Notes under the pieces: model-generated
Database searches by the model: none
The model's input: the letters and a program-made list of their open reading frames with translations, nothing else
What the model was told of the DNA's origin: nothing
Assembly: GCA_964553615.1 (NCBI GenBank)
Contig: CAZKMA010000017.1
Location: 1 to 64,000 of the forward strand
From: DATKUC01 sp964553615
Lineage (GTDB): Bacteria; Spirochaetota; Spirochaetia; DSM-27196; DATKUC01
Direction of reading: 5' to 3'
Length of the DNA stretch: 64,000 nucleotides
Program-made: the position numbers and the translations under genes
Shown here: positions 8,948 to 17,843 of the stretch, piece by piece
Numbering within the stretch: the first letter of the stretch is position 1
How the letters are laid out: each line of letters begins with the position of its first letter

Positions 8948-9961
8948 CTACATCAACCCGACTTCCTTAAAGTACTTCAGAGCACCATCATGATAGGGGG
9001 CGGTGTTGCCCTGCAGCATACTCTCCTTGGTGAGTGTCTCGAAGGCAGGATGAAGTCCCCGCAGTGTGTCAAGATTTTCGAAGATTTCCTTGGTCACGAA
9101 GTACACAATGTCTTCGGGCACATTCGCTGACGTGACGAGCGTCGCCTTCACTCCATAGGTCTGGGTATCGGTGGTGTTGGTGGCGTTTGGATAGAGCTTT
9201 TGCGGAATGTACGACTTCGCGTAGTAGGGATATTTCTTGATCAGATTGTCCACATTGTCGATAGGAACAAAATGAACCTTCCGTGTGCCGGCGGTCGCCT
9301 CCATGACGGAACCATTGGGATGACCCACCGTGTAGAAATATGCATCGATGCGTCCATCCTGGAGCAGCTTCGCGGATTCTACGGCCTTCAACTGTTCTGC
9401 CTTGACGTCGGTCTCCCAATTCAGACCGGCATTCTCCAGAGCATCGATTGCATTCCCGCGGTTCCCCGAACCGGGATCGCCTATGTTTACGCGCTTGCCC
9501 TTGAGATCCTGAATGGACTTGATGCCGGCATCATCCGCGGCAACAAGCGTTACCGACTCCGCATGCAGCGAACAGACAACGCGAAGGTCCTTTTGCGGCC
9601 CTTTGTCCTTCCACTCGGCCTCGCCCTTCCACGCCTGGGATTGACGATCTGACTGTGCAATACCGAACTCGAGATCTCCCGAAAGAACCGCGTTGATGTT
9701 AAAAACCGAACCACCGGTGGATTCGACAGTCACCTTCAAATGATACTGGTCGAATTTCTGGTTCACAATCTTGCTGACTGCCCCACCGGCCACGTAGTAC
9801 ACGCCGGTCAGTCCTCCAGTGCCGATTGTGGCAAACCTGCGTTCGGTCGATCCATCTGACGAACTCTTGTCGGAAGCGGTCTGACCACTCTTGGAACAAC
9901 CCAGAAGTGATAACGCAACAATAAGAACCAGCGCAAACAGGCGCCCTTTGCTCTTTCCCAT
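8948..9961 (-). CDS. TAXI-family TRAP transporter solute-binding lipoprotein
   Basis: This 337-aa protein has a lipoprotein signal (LIVALSLLGC, Cys near residue 22) and the TAXI family body, including FATIGTGGLTGVYYVAGGAV near the mature N-terminus, RVNIGDPGSGNRGNAID and YPYYAKSYIPQKLYP. It binds the substrate outside the inner membrane and delivers it to the fused permease. The start at 9961 follows AAGGGGG six bases upstream; an ATG at 9979 would place that site inside the coding region. Confidence 0.92.
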   Translation of the reverse strand: MGKSKGRLFALVLIVALSLLGCSKSGQTASDKSSSDGSTERRFATIGTGGLTGVYYVAGGAVSKIVNQKFDQYHLKVTVESTGGSVFNINAVLSGDLEFGIAQSDRQSQAWKGEAEWKDKGPQKDLRVVCSLHAESVTLVAADDAGIKSIQDLKGKRVNIGDPGSGNRGNAIDALENAGLNWETDVKAEQLKAVESAKLLQDGRIDAYFYTVGHPNGSVMEATAGTRKVHFVPIDNVDNLIKKYPYYAKSYIPQKLYPNATNTTDTQTYGVKATLVTSANVPEDIVYFVTKEIFENLDTLRGLHPAFETLTKESMLQGNTAPYHDGALKYFKEVGLM

Positions 9962-10002
9962 CTCATCCCCCTTGTCCACATGGATTTTTATACGGCTATT
10001 GT

Positions 10003-10032
10003 GTTGTACTCCGCATAAACATGCTCAGTCAA
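10003..10032 (-). promoter_or_regulatory. Promoter of the TRAP operon
   Basis: On the minus strand TTGACT (10027-10032) and TACAAC (10003-10008) are separated by 18 bases, about 41 bases before the binding-protein start. The match to sigma-70 consensus is good. The 28-base palindrome at 10111-10138 lies about 80 bases upstream of the -35. Confidence 0.6.
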
Positions 10033-10110
10033 GAATTGTTTTACAAATCATTTTTGTGAGTACGTTGATAATATTCGGGGAGAATGGGACCACAGGCAGA
10101 GACACCGAAT

Positions 10111-10138
10111 GAAGTATCAACACGGTTGTTGATACTTC
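10111..10138. repeat. Intergenic palindrome, copy 2 (perfect 12-bp arms)
   Basis: Arms GAAGTATCAACA and TGTTGATACTTC flank the centre CGGT. It lies three bases after the stop codon of the polyprenyl synthetase gene and upstream of the TRAP promoter. There is no T-run, so it is not a typical terminator. It shares a 20-base core with the copy at 52094-52113. Confidence 0.8.
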
Positions 10139-10141
10139 GGT

Positions 10142-11029
10142 TCAGGCTGAGCGGGATGAGGCGTCCGCCTGACGTGTTCCGCTCACCGTTTCGACAATTG
10201 CGCGGAGACGGTCCGACGACGGATTCTGCGGAATTCTCATCAGCGTTTCCACAGATTCATTCACATGGCGTGTCGCTTCCCTGGAGATAAGTTCCGAATC
10301 GGGGAAAACGGAGTCGTGATCATCAAGATCGTCGAGCAGTTGATATGCCATCCCGAGATGATATCCGTAGGTCTTCAGCGCGTCGGTCGTATCCGCGTCG
10401 GCACCGGCGACAAGACTTCCGGCCTCACAGCAGGCCGACATCAAAGAGGCGGTCTTGTTTTCTATGGTGTCAAGATAATCGGAGAATTCAGGTGCTTTGC
10501 GCTGCGTTCGCATGCGTTCTTCGTAGATCTCGCCAAAACACATCTTACGCGTAACGTCCGTGAAGAGCTCGAGGAGCTTCATCCGCATTTCGAGCGAAAG
10601 TTCGTTCAATGAGCTCACGATTGAATAAAATTGCGTGTACAGGATATCCCCTGCGAGAACGGCGATCTTGTTCCCATACCGCTCGTTCACGGACACGCGT
10701 GCGCGGCGGAACACCGCTTCGTCTATCACGTCGTCGTGGATCAACGAGGCGCTGTGGATGAGCTCGAGGGAAGTCGCAATCTGTACGAGCGCGGTTGATC
10801 GGTCGGCGATGGACGCCCGTGAAGCCTTTGCCGATAGCAGAAAGAGCGCGGGCCTCAACCTCTTGCCGTGGGTCTTGAACAGGTGACCGATTGCCCGATC
10901 TCCCAGGCGGGAGTAGGGATTCGTCACCGTGTGACCTTCCGCAATCCGGGAAAGCTGGTCCCGCAGGTTACGTTCGACAAGCTCGATCTCGATGGAAACC
11001 GGCTTTAGTATGTAATGGAGGGTATTCAT
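10142..11029 (-). CDS. Polyprenyl (trans-isoprenyl) diphosphate synthase
   Basis: This 295-aa enzyme condenses isopentenyl diphosphate onto an allylic diphosphate. It has GKRLRPALF near residue 50, the first Asp-rich motif HDDVID (about 85) and the second DDLDD (about 235). Chain length is not certain, but the presence of menA and the methyltransferase gene 4-5 kb away makes the menaquinone side chain a natural use. The start at 11029 fits the family; an ATG at 11062 is in frame but adds an uncharacteristic N-terminus. Confidence 0.92.
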   Translation of the reverse strand: MNTLHYILKPVSIEIELVERNLRDQLSRIAEGHTVTNPYSRLGDRAIGHLFKTHGKRLRPALFLLSAKASRASIADRSTALVQIATSLELIHSASLIHDDVIDEAVFRRARVSVNERYGNKIAVLAGDILYTQFYSIVSSLNELSLEMRMKLLELFTDVTRKMCFGEIYEERMRTQRKAPEFSDYLDTIENKTASLMSACCEAGSLVAGADADTTDALKTYGYHLGMAYQLLDDLDDHDSVFPDSELISREATRHVNESVETLMRIPQNPSSDRLRAIVETVSGTRQADASSRSA

Positions 11030-11118
11030 TCCGGCATTCTGTCCTGTAGGGCGCGCCGGCATCCGGGTTTTTGCACCCAGGAGCCGACGCGTTTCCCGTT
11101 AATTCGAGATTTCGGGTC

Positions 11119-11676
11119 TTACGGCTTGTACTTTGCGAAGCTCTCGAGATGTCCCCAGTAGGAGCCAAAACCTGTGATGGCCCATATGATTGCAGCGCCG
11201 AGTGCGGCGAGGGACACGAGTATACGGATTATTGGATATCTTCGCAGCCAGTATCCCGGCAGCGCCGCGATTCCGACAATACCGGTCAACACGTAGCCAA
11301 GCATCGCCACGATCGGCTCCTTGGTCATGCCAAGATTTGCAAGCCGGAGACCGACTATTATTGCGACAATGCCCCCGATGATCGCTACAATCCCGAGCGA
11401 CAGAAGATCCCAGTCGAGCAGAAGCGCAAGACCAAGGGTGAAGAACAATGCCCCGAACAGGACTGCGGGCTCGCCGAACGAGATGTTGAAGCTGCCCGGC
11501 AGAGGCCATGAAAAAATTACCTTGAGGCCGGTAACCAGTTGCAGGAAACCTACTACAAGGAACCCTGGTGCCATTTTCTTCTGGCCATCTTCAAGAAACC
11601 AGAAAAAGTAGACGGCGAATAGAAGCATCCCCGCGACGAGGATGATCAACATGAGAGCAAGAAAGTCTATGAACAT
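11119..11676 (-). CDS. DUF981-like integral membrane protein
   Basis: This 185-aa protein has about six hydrophobic helices, opens with MFIDFLALMLIILVAG and contains GFLQLVTGLKVIFSWPLPGSFN, which fits DUF981 as I remember it. No function is established. The start at 11676 was chosen because GGGAGG lies eight bases upstream and the first helix begins directly. An in-frame upstream ATG at 11772 would add a charged stretch unlike the family. A strong promoter lies about 180 bases upstream with a structured leader between. Confidence 0.75.
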   Translation of the reverse strand: MFIDFLALMLIILVAGMLLFAVYFFWFLEDGQKKMAPGFLVVGFLQLVTGLKVIFSWPLPGSFNISFGEPAVLFGALFFTLGLALLLDWDLLSLGIVAIIGGIVAIIVGLRLANLGMTKEPIVAMLGYVLTGIVGIAALPGYWLRRYPIIRILVSLAALGAAIIWAITGFGSYWGHLESFAKYKP

Positions 11677-11885
11677 TTGGTGACCTCCCGGATGTGTGGC
11701 ATGTGGGTCATGCCTGGAAAAGTGAATATGCCGATCGTTCTGTTCGCCCGCTGGAGTCACACAGACGTGCACATCTGTGCAGGCAGGCTGTTGAAGTTAC
11801 GAACCGGTGCGACCGGCATGTACAAAAGAATCAAAGTCCCTGGACTTCTGTAAACAATATTATTCTCTAGCGCAATTTATGTCAA
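11677..11885 (-). promoter_or_regulatory. Promoter and long structured leader of the DUF981-like gene
   Basis: On the minus strand TTGACA (11880-11885), 17 bases and TAATAT (11857-11862) form a near-consensus promoter. The predicted start near 11850 leaves about 170 bases of leader. It holds a 14-base palindrome at 11834-11847 (AAGTCC-CT-GGACTT), a hairpin at 11804-11816 (CCGGT-GCG-ACCGG) and another at 11760-11779 (CACAGA...TCTGTG). This fits a regulated or cis-acting RNA leader, but no known riboswitch class is recognised. Confidence 0.55.
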
Positions 11886-11939
11886 GAAAAAAGATCATAT
11901 TAGATATATTAGAATTTAACTCATATTTGTTTCAATTAT

Positions 11940-12797
11940 ATGATTGAAACTGGCCCCCTATTCAATTACGCTCTTGTTGTGAAAAACTCTCTTGCTCGAA
12001 CGTACGGGCCCTGGGCCATAGTTGCAGGTGGGTCACGGGGAGTGGGCGTCGAATATGCCCGGATCCTTGCTGAACACGGATTGAACCTCGTCCTGATTGC
12101 ACGCAATGCCGATCGTCTGCTCTCTGTCGCGAAGGGGATAACCGAACGCTTCCGCGTCGAAGTCCGCCCGGTGGTTGCCGACCTGTCACGGCCTGATACC
12201 GTCAAGACAATTGCCGCGTCAACGGAGGATGTCGGTATCGGGTTGCTCGTCTATAATGCCGGAATTTCCAATCCTGGCTGGTTTCTTGACCGGCCGGTAG
12301 ATTCACACCTGCAGCAGCTCCAGGTGAATTGCCACACTCCACTTGCACTCGCGCACCACTTCGGTGGCCGCATGCGAGAGCACGGGCGTGGCGGTATCAT
12401 TCTCATGTCCTCTCTGAGTGCTTTTGCCGGTTCACCGGAAGTTGCAGGCTACGGGGCGTCCAAGGCGTTCAACGTGGTCCTCGCCGAAGGGCTCGCGTTC
12501 GAGTTTCGCCGATACAATGTCGATGTGCTCGTATGTTGCGCGGGAGTAATTGCAGGCGGGGCTCATGGTGCGCAGGAACCATTGCACCGGCGACGCTCTA
12601 TCTTCGCACCACCTGAAACGCAACCCCGGTTTGTTGCAGAGTACGCACTCCGGAACCTTGGACGCCGGTCAGTCGTCATTCCGGGTCACTTCAACCAGAT
12701 CGCGTCCTTCGCCATGACAAGGATACTTCCTCGGTCATTCGCGGTTCGACTCATGGCGCGTACGGTGCAGGAACTCGAGTTTCCGACCGCTCCATGA
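11940..12797 (+). CDS. Short-chain dehydrogenase/reductase
   Basis: This 285-aa SDR has the cofactor motif GGSRGVG (about 32), NAG at about 108, a catalytic Ser in LMSSLSAF and the YGASK pair (about 170). Its opening KNSLARTYGPWAIVAGGS resembles the ketoreductase-like SDRs related to steroid/3-ketoacyl-CoA reductases. The upstream region 11877-11940 is strikingly A+T-rich. No clear ribosome site precedes the ATG, so a start a few codons downstream is possible. Confidence 0.87.
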   Translation: MIETGPLFNYALVVKNSLARTYGPWAIVAGGSRGVGVEYARILAEHGLNLVLIARNADRLLSVAKGITERFRVEVRPVVADLSRPDTVKTIAASTEDVGIGLLVYNAGISNPGWFLDRPVDSHLQQLQVNCHTPLALAHHFGGRMREHGRGGIILMSSLSAFAGSPEVAGYGASKAFNVVLAEGLAFEFRRYNVDVLVCCAGVIAGGAHGAQEPLHRRRSIFAPPETQPRFVAEYALRNLGRRSVVIPGHFNQIASFAMTRILPRSFAVRLMARTVQELEFPTAP

Positions 12798-12823
12798 AGT
12801 ACAATGCGTGGTCGGGTGGCAGT

Positions 12824-12852
12824 TTGACCGTTGAGCAGACTACGCGTACCTT
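12824..12852 (+). promoter_or_regulatory. Candidate promoter of the oxidoreductase-CPBP-ubiE operon
   Basis: TTGACC at 12824-12829 and TACCTT at 12847-12852 are 17 bases apart, about 42 bases before the ATG at 12895. Confidence 0.45.
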
Positions 12853-12894
12853 TAGGTTCATTATCAAGGATACACGCATTCAAGGGAGACGGTA

Positions 12895-13911
12895 ATGCGG
12901 GCTATGACAATCGCTGAATACGGTGGACCGGAGGTCCTCACCATGGTCGAGGACTTTCCGGATCCGACACCTTCATCCAACAGGAATGAACCCGAGCAGG
13001 TCGTTATCAAGGTCGCTGCGACCGGCGTGAATCGCATGGACATTCTGGTCCGCAGCGGATATCCGGGGGTGAAACCGCCGCTACCCCACGTCTGCGGAGC
13101 GGACATTGCCGGAACGCTCGTTGAAACCGGAGAACGGGTGGTCGTGTATCCACTGATAGCCTGCGGAAGCTGCCCGGCATGCAGGGCAGGTAAACCGAAT
13201 CTCTGCCACATCTGGAAAAGCATCGGAATGCACGTGAAGGGAGGCTATGCCGAGTATGCGGTGGTCCCGGCGCAGAATGTCTTCCCACTCCCCCCCGAGA
13301 TCTCTTTCGAAGAGGCGGTCTCCATTCCGGTGGCCGGGCTCACCGCATATCATGCACTCATGACCGTGGGAAAGGTGCAGCCGGGAGAGACCGTTTTTGT
13401 CTGGGGCGGCGGAGGAATCCTCGGTTCAATGGCGGTACAGATAGCCCGGGATGCTGGAGCACGGACAATTGCCGTCGCGGGAAGTGACCAGCGCATCGAG
13501 GCGCTTCAGAATCTCGGCGTGGATATCGTTCTGGATCGCAGACGGGAAGATGTCGTTGCTCGGGTATCGCAGGAGACAGACGGCGGCGTGGATGTTGTTC
13601 TTGACCCGATAGGAGCTGCAACCCTCGAACAGAGCCAGACAATGCTCATAAACGGCGGACGGCTGCTCCTCTGCGGAATCCTCGGGGGACGTGACGCCGA
13701 GATAAATATACACCTCACCTATTTTCACCATCGAAGCATCCACGGACTCTTCCTTGGCACCAGAGAGGATATGGAAGCGGTTACCCGACTCGTTGCTGAA
13801 CGACGCGTGCTACCGCTCATCGACTCGGTTCTGCCGCTCGCCGAAGCGGCGGAAGCCCACCGGAAACTGGAGGCGGGCAAACACACAGGAAAGATTGTAC
13901 TACGCACATGA
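12895..13911 (+). CDS. Zinc-type alcohol dehydrogenase / quinone reductase family oxidoreductase (MDR)
   Basis: This 338-aa MDR enzyme has the structural-zinc loop CGSCPACRAGKPNLC (about 85-99) and a Rossmann motif around GGGGILGSMAVQIARDAGA. The catalytic-zinc ligands are not at their usual places: the expected Cys region reads GVNRMD and the usual GHE reads CGADIAG. It therefore resembles zinc-independent quinone/enoyl reductases that keep the structural lobe. The start has GGGAGACGG just upstream. It overlaps the CPBP gene by four bases. Confidence 0.88.
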   Translation: MRAMTIAEYGGPEVLTMVEDFPDPTPSSNRNEPEQVVIKVAATGVNRMDILVRSGYPGVKPPLPHVCGADIAGTLVETGERVVVYPLIACGSCPACRAGKPNLCHIWKSIGMHVKGGYAEYAVVPAQNVFPLPPEISFEEAVSIPVAGLTAYHALMTVGKVQPGETVFVWGGGGILGSMAVQIARDAGARTIAVAGSDQRIEALQNLGVDIVLDRRREDVVARVSQETDGGVDVVLDPIGAATLEQSQTMLINGGRLLLCGILGGRDAEINIHLTYFHHRSIHGLFLGTREDMEAVTRLVAERRVLPLIDSVLPLAEAAEAHRKLEAGKHTGKIVLRT

Positions 13912-14561
13912 CAAATCCATCTGAATCGTCAAACAACAGCACCAGGCGCCGGCTCATCGTTGCGGGGATTTCATTCCTTGCCGCGGTCGTGCTCTGGTAC
14001 ATCGTATTTGTGCTGCCGTATGGCAAGTTCTGGATCAAGATGGCAATTGCCACACCGATCCTGGCAGCAATTTCCATCTCGCAGATCGTTCCAAGAAAGG
14101 AAGATTTCAGGAATATCCGTCTGCGCCACGTAGTTATCGGCGTCGGCTCGGCGATTGTCCTGTACGGGATCTTCTTCGTCGGGAAGATGCTCCTTGCCTG
14201 GATACTTCCTGGCTCCCACAGCATGATTGCTTCGGTATATGCAACCGGCCAGGGTATTCCCTCCTGGGTTATCGCACTGTTGCTTCTCTTCATTACAAGC
14301 CCGGCCGAAGAAATTTACTGGCGCAGATTCATGCAACGAACGCTGACCGACCGGTTTGGTCGATTTCCGGCGTTCATAATGACTGTCGGGCTGTACACCC
14401 TTGTTCATGTGGTAACTCTGAATCCGGCACTGGTTCTTGCCGCATTTGTTGCAGGCTTCGTTTGGGGACTGATCTACTACTACGAACAGAGCATAGTCCC
14501 CACAATTATCTCCCACGCGCTCTGGGCAACCACCATCTTTGTTCTACTTCCGGTCATGTGA
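13908..14561 (+). CDS. CPBP family intramembrane glutamic protease
   Basis: This 217-aa protein with about six helices carries the CPBP/Abi motifs: EEIYWRR (EExxxR, about 136), the His of LVHVVTLNP (about 165) and the His of ISHALWATT (about 205). Such proteins are membrane proteases related to Rce1, with substrates usually unknown. It overlaps the preceding oxidoreductase by ATGA and is followed after 20 bases by the methyltransferase gene. Confidence 0.88.
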   Translation: MTNPSESSNNSTRRRLIVAGISFLAAVVLWYIVFVLPYGKFWIKMAIATPILAAISISQIVPRKEDFRNIRLRHVVIGVGSAIVLYGIFFVGKMLLAWILPGSHSMIASVYATGQGIPSWVIALLLLFITSPAEEIYWRRFMQRTLTDRFGRFPAFIMTVGLYTLVHVVTLNPALVLAAFVAGFVWGLIYYYEQSIVPTIISHALWATTIFVLLPVM

Positions 14562-14581
14562 AGCCGGTGAAGGAGCCTGTA

Positions 14582-15304
14582 ATGAAGGATTTGGGAACGC
14601 TCTATCAGTCGGTAGATGTTCACGATATGTTTTCCCGGGTCGTAAAGACCTACGATCTGTTGAACCATGTGTTCAGCTTCAATATCGATCGCGTGTGGCG
14701 CTCACGGGTGGTGCGCATGACCGGGCTTCCACCGGAGGCCAGGGTGCTCGATGTAGCAACGGGGACCGCGGACCTGGCAATTGCGTTTGCCCGTGTTCAC
14801 CCGGATTGCAGGGTAACCGGCGTAGATTTTGTGGAGGAGATGCTTGTGCGCGGCCGGGAGAAGATAGACCGCGCACGGATGGACGACCGCATTGAGCTCG
14901 TCTGCGGAGATGCCCTTGCCCTTCCGTGCGAGGACAATCAGTACGACGCAGCTACGATTGCATTCGGGCTGCGGAATCTCAATGATTTTGCCGGGGGTAT
15001 TCGGGAAATGACGCGCGCCGTTCGTCCGGGCGGAAAGGTGCTCATCCTCGAGTTTTCACCGCCTCCATCGACGCTTTTCGGACGGCTTTACAATTGGTAT
15101 CTCAAGCACATTATGCCCGCGCTCGGCGGCAAAGTCTCGGGATGGGAACCAACCTACGGGTATCTCTACTCGTCGATCAACGCGTTTCTGGACCACGACG
15201 CCCTTGCGGACCAGATGCGGTCGGAAGGGCTTGTTGACATAGAGATGATCCGCCTCTCAGGGGGCATCGCCTACATCCACGCCGGGGTCAAAGCGCCAGG
15301 CTGA
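14582..15304 (+). CDS. ubiE: Demethylmenaquinone methyltransferase (UbiE/MenG)
   Basis: This 240-aa SAM-dependent C-methyltransferase completes menaquinone synthesis by methylating demethylmenaquinone. Supporting motifs are KTYDLLNHVFSF at the N-terminus, the SAM motif VLDVATGTADLA, and GLRNLNDFAGGIREM plus RAVRPGGKVLILEFS, all typical of UbiE/MenG. The start at 14582 follows AAGGAG eight bases upstream. The gene is convergent with menA and overlaps it by 17 bases at the stops. No ubiquinone gene is seen, so menG is the likelier role. Confidence 0.93.
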   Translation: MKDLGTLYQSVDVHDMFSRVVKTYDLLNHVFSFNIDRVWRSRVVRMTGLPPEARVLDVATGTADLAIAFARVHPDCRVTGVDFVEEMLVRGREKIDRARMDDRIELVCGDALALPCEDNQYDAATIAFGLRNLNDFAGGIREMTRAVRPGGKVLILEFSPPPSTLFGRLYNWYLKHIMPALGGKVSGWEPTYGYLYSSINAFLDHDALADQMRSEGLVDIEMIRLSGGIAYIHAGVKAPG

Positions 15305-16205
15305 GCGGAACAAACCGGTTCAGGAGGAAGGCTGCAACGAGAATTACGCTGTAGATCACTTCCACCTGAACCGTCATGGGATCCGCGTTCGACGGTACAG
15401 TCTCCGCAGTTAAAAAGAGGCGGATGAGGCCGAAAATGCGCGGAAGCGTTACAAACACCGCAAGCGCCCATATCGGCATGACACCGATCAGGACATCGAG
15501 CAATGTTCCGCCATAAACCACCGCCGCAAGCGCGGCGAAAAACATGACCGCGCGGCGTCGTCCAAGGATAGTGGCGACGGTCTTCCCCAGCGTCTTTCGA
15601 TCCGTTTCAATGTCTTTCAGGTTATTTGCAGAGAGTATGAGCGACCACCACATCCCGACCGGAATCGATATGAGAATAACGCGGCCCACATTGTCCCAGG
15701 TGCCGGTCTGGACGAAATATGCTCCGCTGACCATGAGAGGCCCGGTGGCAAGAAACATTGAAAGCTCGCCGAGCGCCCGCCGTTTGAAATTGATCGGCTC
15801 TCCGGTGTAGAAGTAACTCACAAACGCCCCGCCGGCTATTACGAGGAGCAGAGACCAGCCGGCAACGGCCGCCATGTAAATACCGACGACGAGAGCCAGG
15901 ACGTAACAGGCAGCTGCACCAGTCAGAATCTGATTCGGCGTCATCTTACCTTCAACCAGTGGATGGGGACGGTACTGTGTCGTTGCAACACTCGGATCAT
16001 CCACGCCGTGTTTGAAATCGAAGTAATCGTTCAGCAGATTCATCCCCGCGTGAGCGACTACCGAGCCGAAAATCACCAGAAGAAAACGCTCCAGATGAAA
16101 TGCGCCTTCATCGAATGCCACCACCGACCCCGTGGTTATCGATGCCAGACTCAGGAAGAAGGACCACGGCCGTGCCGACAGGAGCATGACGGACAGTTGA
16201 TTCAT
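15288..16205 (-). CDS. menA: 1,4-dihydroxy-2-naphthoate polyprenyltransferase (MenA), UbiA family
   Basis: This 305-aa integral membrane prenyltransferase attaches the polyprenyl chain to dihydroxynaphthoate, giving demethylmenaquinone. The first Asp motif is NLLNDYFDFKHGVD (about 65) and the second NNLKDIETDRKTLGKT (about 190), both typical of MenA. There are about eight helices. The start at 16205 follows GAGGTG. It lies tail to tail with ubiE, so the last two membrane steps of menaquinone synthesis sit together. Confidence 0.9.
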   Translation of the reverse strand: MNQLSVMLLSARPWSFFLSLASITTGSVVAFDEGAFHLERFLLVIFGSVVAHAGMNLLNDYFDFKHGVDDPSVATTQYRPHPLVEGKMTPNQILTGAAACYVLALVVGIYMAAVAGWSLLLVIAGGAFVSYFYTGEPINFKRRALGELSMFLATGPLMVSGAYFVQTGTWDNVGRVILISIPVGMWWSLILSANNLKDIETDRKTLGKTVATILGRRRAVMFFAALAAVVYGGTLLDVLIGVMPIWALAVFVTLPRIFGLIRLFLTAETVPSNADPMTVQVEVIYSVILVAAFLLNRFVPLSLAL

Positions 16206-16305
16206 TGTCACCTCGCTTGAGTAAATGATAACGCCGGGCACGGCGCGCAGACAACAGCACCGTGCCCGAAGATCGTGTCGAAGGGATTTTTCGAAGTGAC
16301 TATGT

Positions 16306-17244
16306 TCAGCTGTGGTTCTTGTACCAGTCGCGCCAGATAACGCGGTACACCTTCAGCCAGTGTGGCAGCCTGTTCAACACGGGTATGAGGGGAAGAAAGA
16401 TCAGAACCAGAAAGAAGAGTCCCATGATCCCGCCGACCAGAGCGTCTGCGTTGGGGGAATTCCCAATGGCCGGAATCTGGTACAGGAAGGTGTACGGCCA
16501 CAACCACCAGGCGCCAGGGTAATTTCCGGTCTCGTGGCCGATACCCCACTGGCCGCCCTGCATATCGAGTTTTCCGGCGATCTGATCCTCGATGTCGCCC
16601 TGAAGAAAGAGGATTGCCTTTGTGTTGTCGAAGGCGTACGGAACCGTGCTCCCCGAGTTCATTGCACCCTCGAGAAGTCCGGCGCGCGCGAGGTCGAGCA
16701 TTCCGGTCATGAGCACCGGCACCGGACCGTAGTCTCCCGCCGGAAGTTCGACGTTCTGACCGGCAACCTGCGCCTTGTCCAGAGCAGCGGTGTAGGTCTT
16801 GATCCATGCCGCCTGTTGAGTGGCCGCAGCAGATTCGAACTGAGCAAGCGCTGCCTTTACCGCAGGGTCGAGCTGTGCAACGCTCGCCAGAGGTTTCATG
16901 ACGAAATCTTTCCGGGCGTCAATCGGAATGGTCACGCCGAAAATATCTGCCGGGGCGATTCCGAGAAATGTCTGGGCATTCTCCGGATTGTTCGTGTACG
17001 GAGGGCCATAGGTCTGCATATCGCTGTTGCCTGAGAAATAATCCGTGACCAGCTGCAGGAAGGCAACCGGTTGCTTCTGCGCAACCTCTTTTGCGGTAAC
17101 CGAAGGATAGTCCGGGGAGCCAAGAAAGGCTGCAAGCACCACTATGACTACGGCTACAACTGCAAAGACTATGAGCCCTTCGCGCAGGAGGTCGTATGGC
17201 TTCGTCGGTATTCCCTTGAGATTTGCTTCCGATTGTGCGCTCAT
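16306..17244 (-). CDS. Cytochrome b C-terminal domain protein (subunit IV-like) with large insert
   Basis: This 312-aa protein has one N-terminal helix (about 22-42), a hydrophilic segment of roughly 180 residues, then YPGAWWLWPYTFLYQIP and a last helix (GGIMGLFFLVLIFLPLIP). The arrangement suggests subunit IV of a cytochrome b6f/bc-type complex, with a long insertion before the quinol-site loop. The usual PEWY motif reads PGAWW, so its Glu is missing. No CxxCH haem-c motif is present. It overlaps the cytochrome b gene by four bases. Assignment as the b-complex partner rests mainly on context and the W-rich loop. Confidence 0.75.
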   Translation of the reverse strand: MSAQSEANLKGIPTKPYDLLREGLIVFAVVAVVIVVLAAFLGSPDYPSVTAKEVAQKQPVAFLQLVTDYFSGNSDMQTYGPPYTNNPENAQTFLGIAPADIFGVTIPIDARKDFVMKPLASVAQLDPAVKAALAQFESAAATQQAAWIKTYTAALDKAQVAGQNVELPAGDYGPVPVLMTGMLDLARAGLLEGAMNSGSTVPYAFDNTKAILFLQGDIEDQIAGKLDMQGGQWGIGHETGNYPGAWWLWPYTFLYQIPAIGNSPNADALVGGIMGLFFLVLIFLPLIPVLNRLPHWLKVYRVIWRDWYKNHS

Positions 17245-17843
17245 GCGTCTTTCTCCTCTGAACCGATCGGGCGAACGGGACTCTCATGCCGGACAACAAG
17301 CACATGGACTCCTACCAGAACCACCACGAACAGCGGAAGCAGCACGATGTGGAGCGTCAGTATCTGCCCGCTGTTCAACGTGTTTATCACCGCACCAATG
17401 CCCATGGCGTTCAACCCATCCTTTGCCTGCCCCGAGATCCACTGAGCATCCCAGTTCGTCTGGAGAATAAAACCGGTCAACCCGGAGAACACCGCGATTC
17501 CAAGAGTAATGACCCCAATTGCCCATGTGCGCCATCGTCCGCCGCGCCATGCCGCCATGAAGAACTTGCCGATCATGTGCAACAGGATACCCAGGAAGAA
17601 AATCTGTGAGCTCCAGAAGTGAAGCGAATTGACGAAATGGCCGAAGGCCGACACGTGCCACCAGGTCGGTCCGAATATTGTTATGAAAACACCGGTGACA
17701 ATGAGCATGCCGAGAGCAGCGAGCGTCATTGCCCCGAAAAGATAGACGACCGAGTTCATGTAGACCGGCATCCGAGTCGGAAGCGCGTCTTCCATACTCA
17801 TGTTTTTCTTGACAAATGTCTGAGCGCGTTCGGTCATGTTCAT
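17241..17843 (-). CDS. Cytochrome b N-terminal domain protein (di-haem, b6-like)
   Basis: This 200-aa protein has four helices. Haem ligands are visible as two His 14 apart in HFWSSQIFFLGILLH (H-x13-H, helix B) and two His 15 apart in HIVLLPLFVVVLVGVH (H-x14-H, helix D). The x14 spacing in helix D is the b6 type. It should carry electrons across the membrane from menaquinol. No Rieske protein or cytochrome c gene is adjacent, so the rest of the complex must lie elsewhere or differ. It overlaps both neighbours by four bases. Confidence 0.87.
   Translation of the reverse strand: MNMTERAQTFVKKNMSMEDALPTRMPVYMNSVVYLFGAMTLAALGMLIVTGVFITIFGPTWWHVSAFGHFVNSLHFWSSQIFFLGILLHMIGKFFMAAWRGGRWRTWAIGVITLGIAVFSGLTGFILQTNWDAQWISGQAKDGLNAMGIGAVINTLNSGQILTLHIVLLPLFVVVLVGVHVLVVRHESPVRPIGSEEKDA

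Noticed and set aside
10111..10138. Palindrome as an intrinsic terminator of the polyprenyl synthetase gene
   Set aside because: The stem is A+T-rich and is not followed by a T-run on the minus strand.
15288..16205. Prenyltransferase as a digeranylgeranylglyceryl-phosphate synthase partner of the G1P dehydrogenase
   Set aside because: Its motifs match MenA and it lies beside the menaquinone methyltransferase gene, 33 kb from the G1P dehydrogenase.
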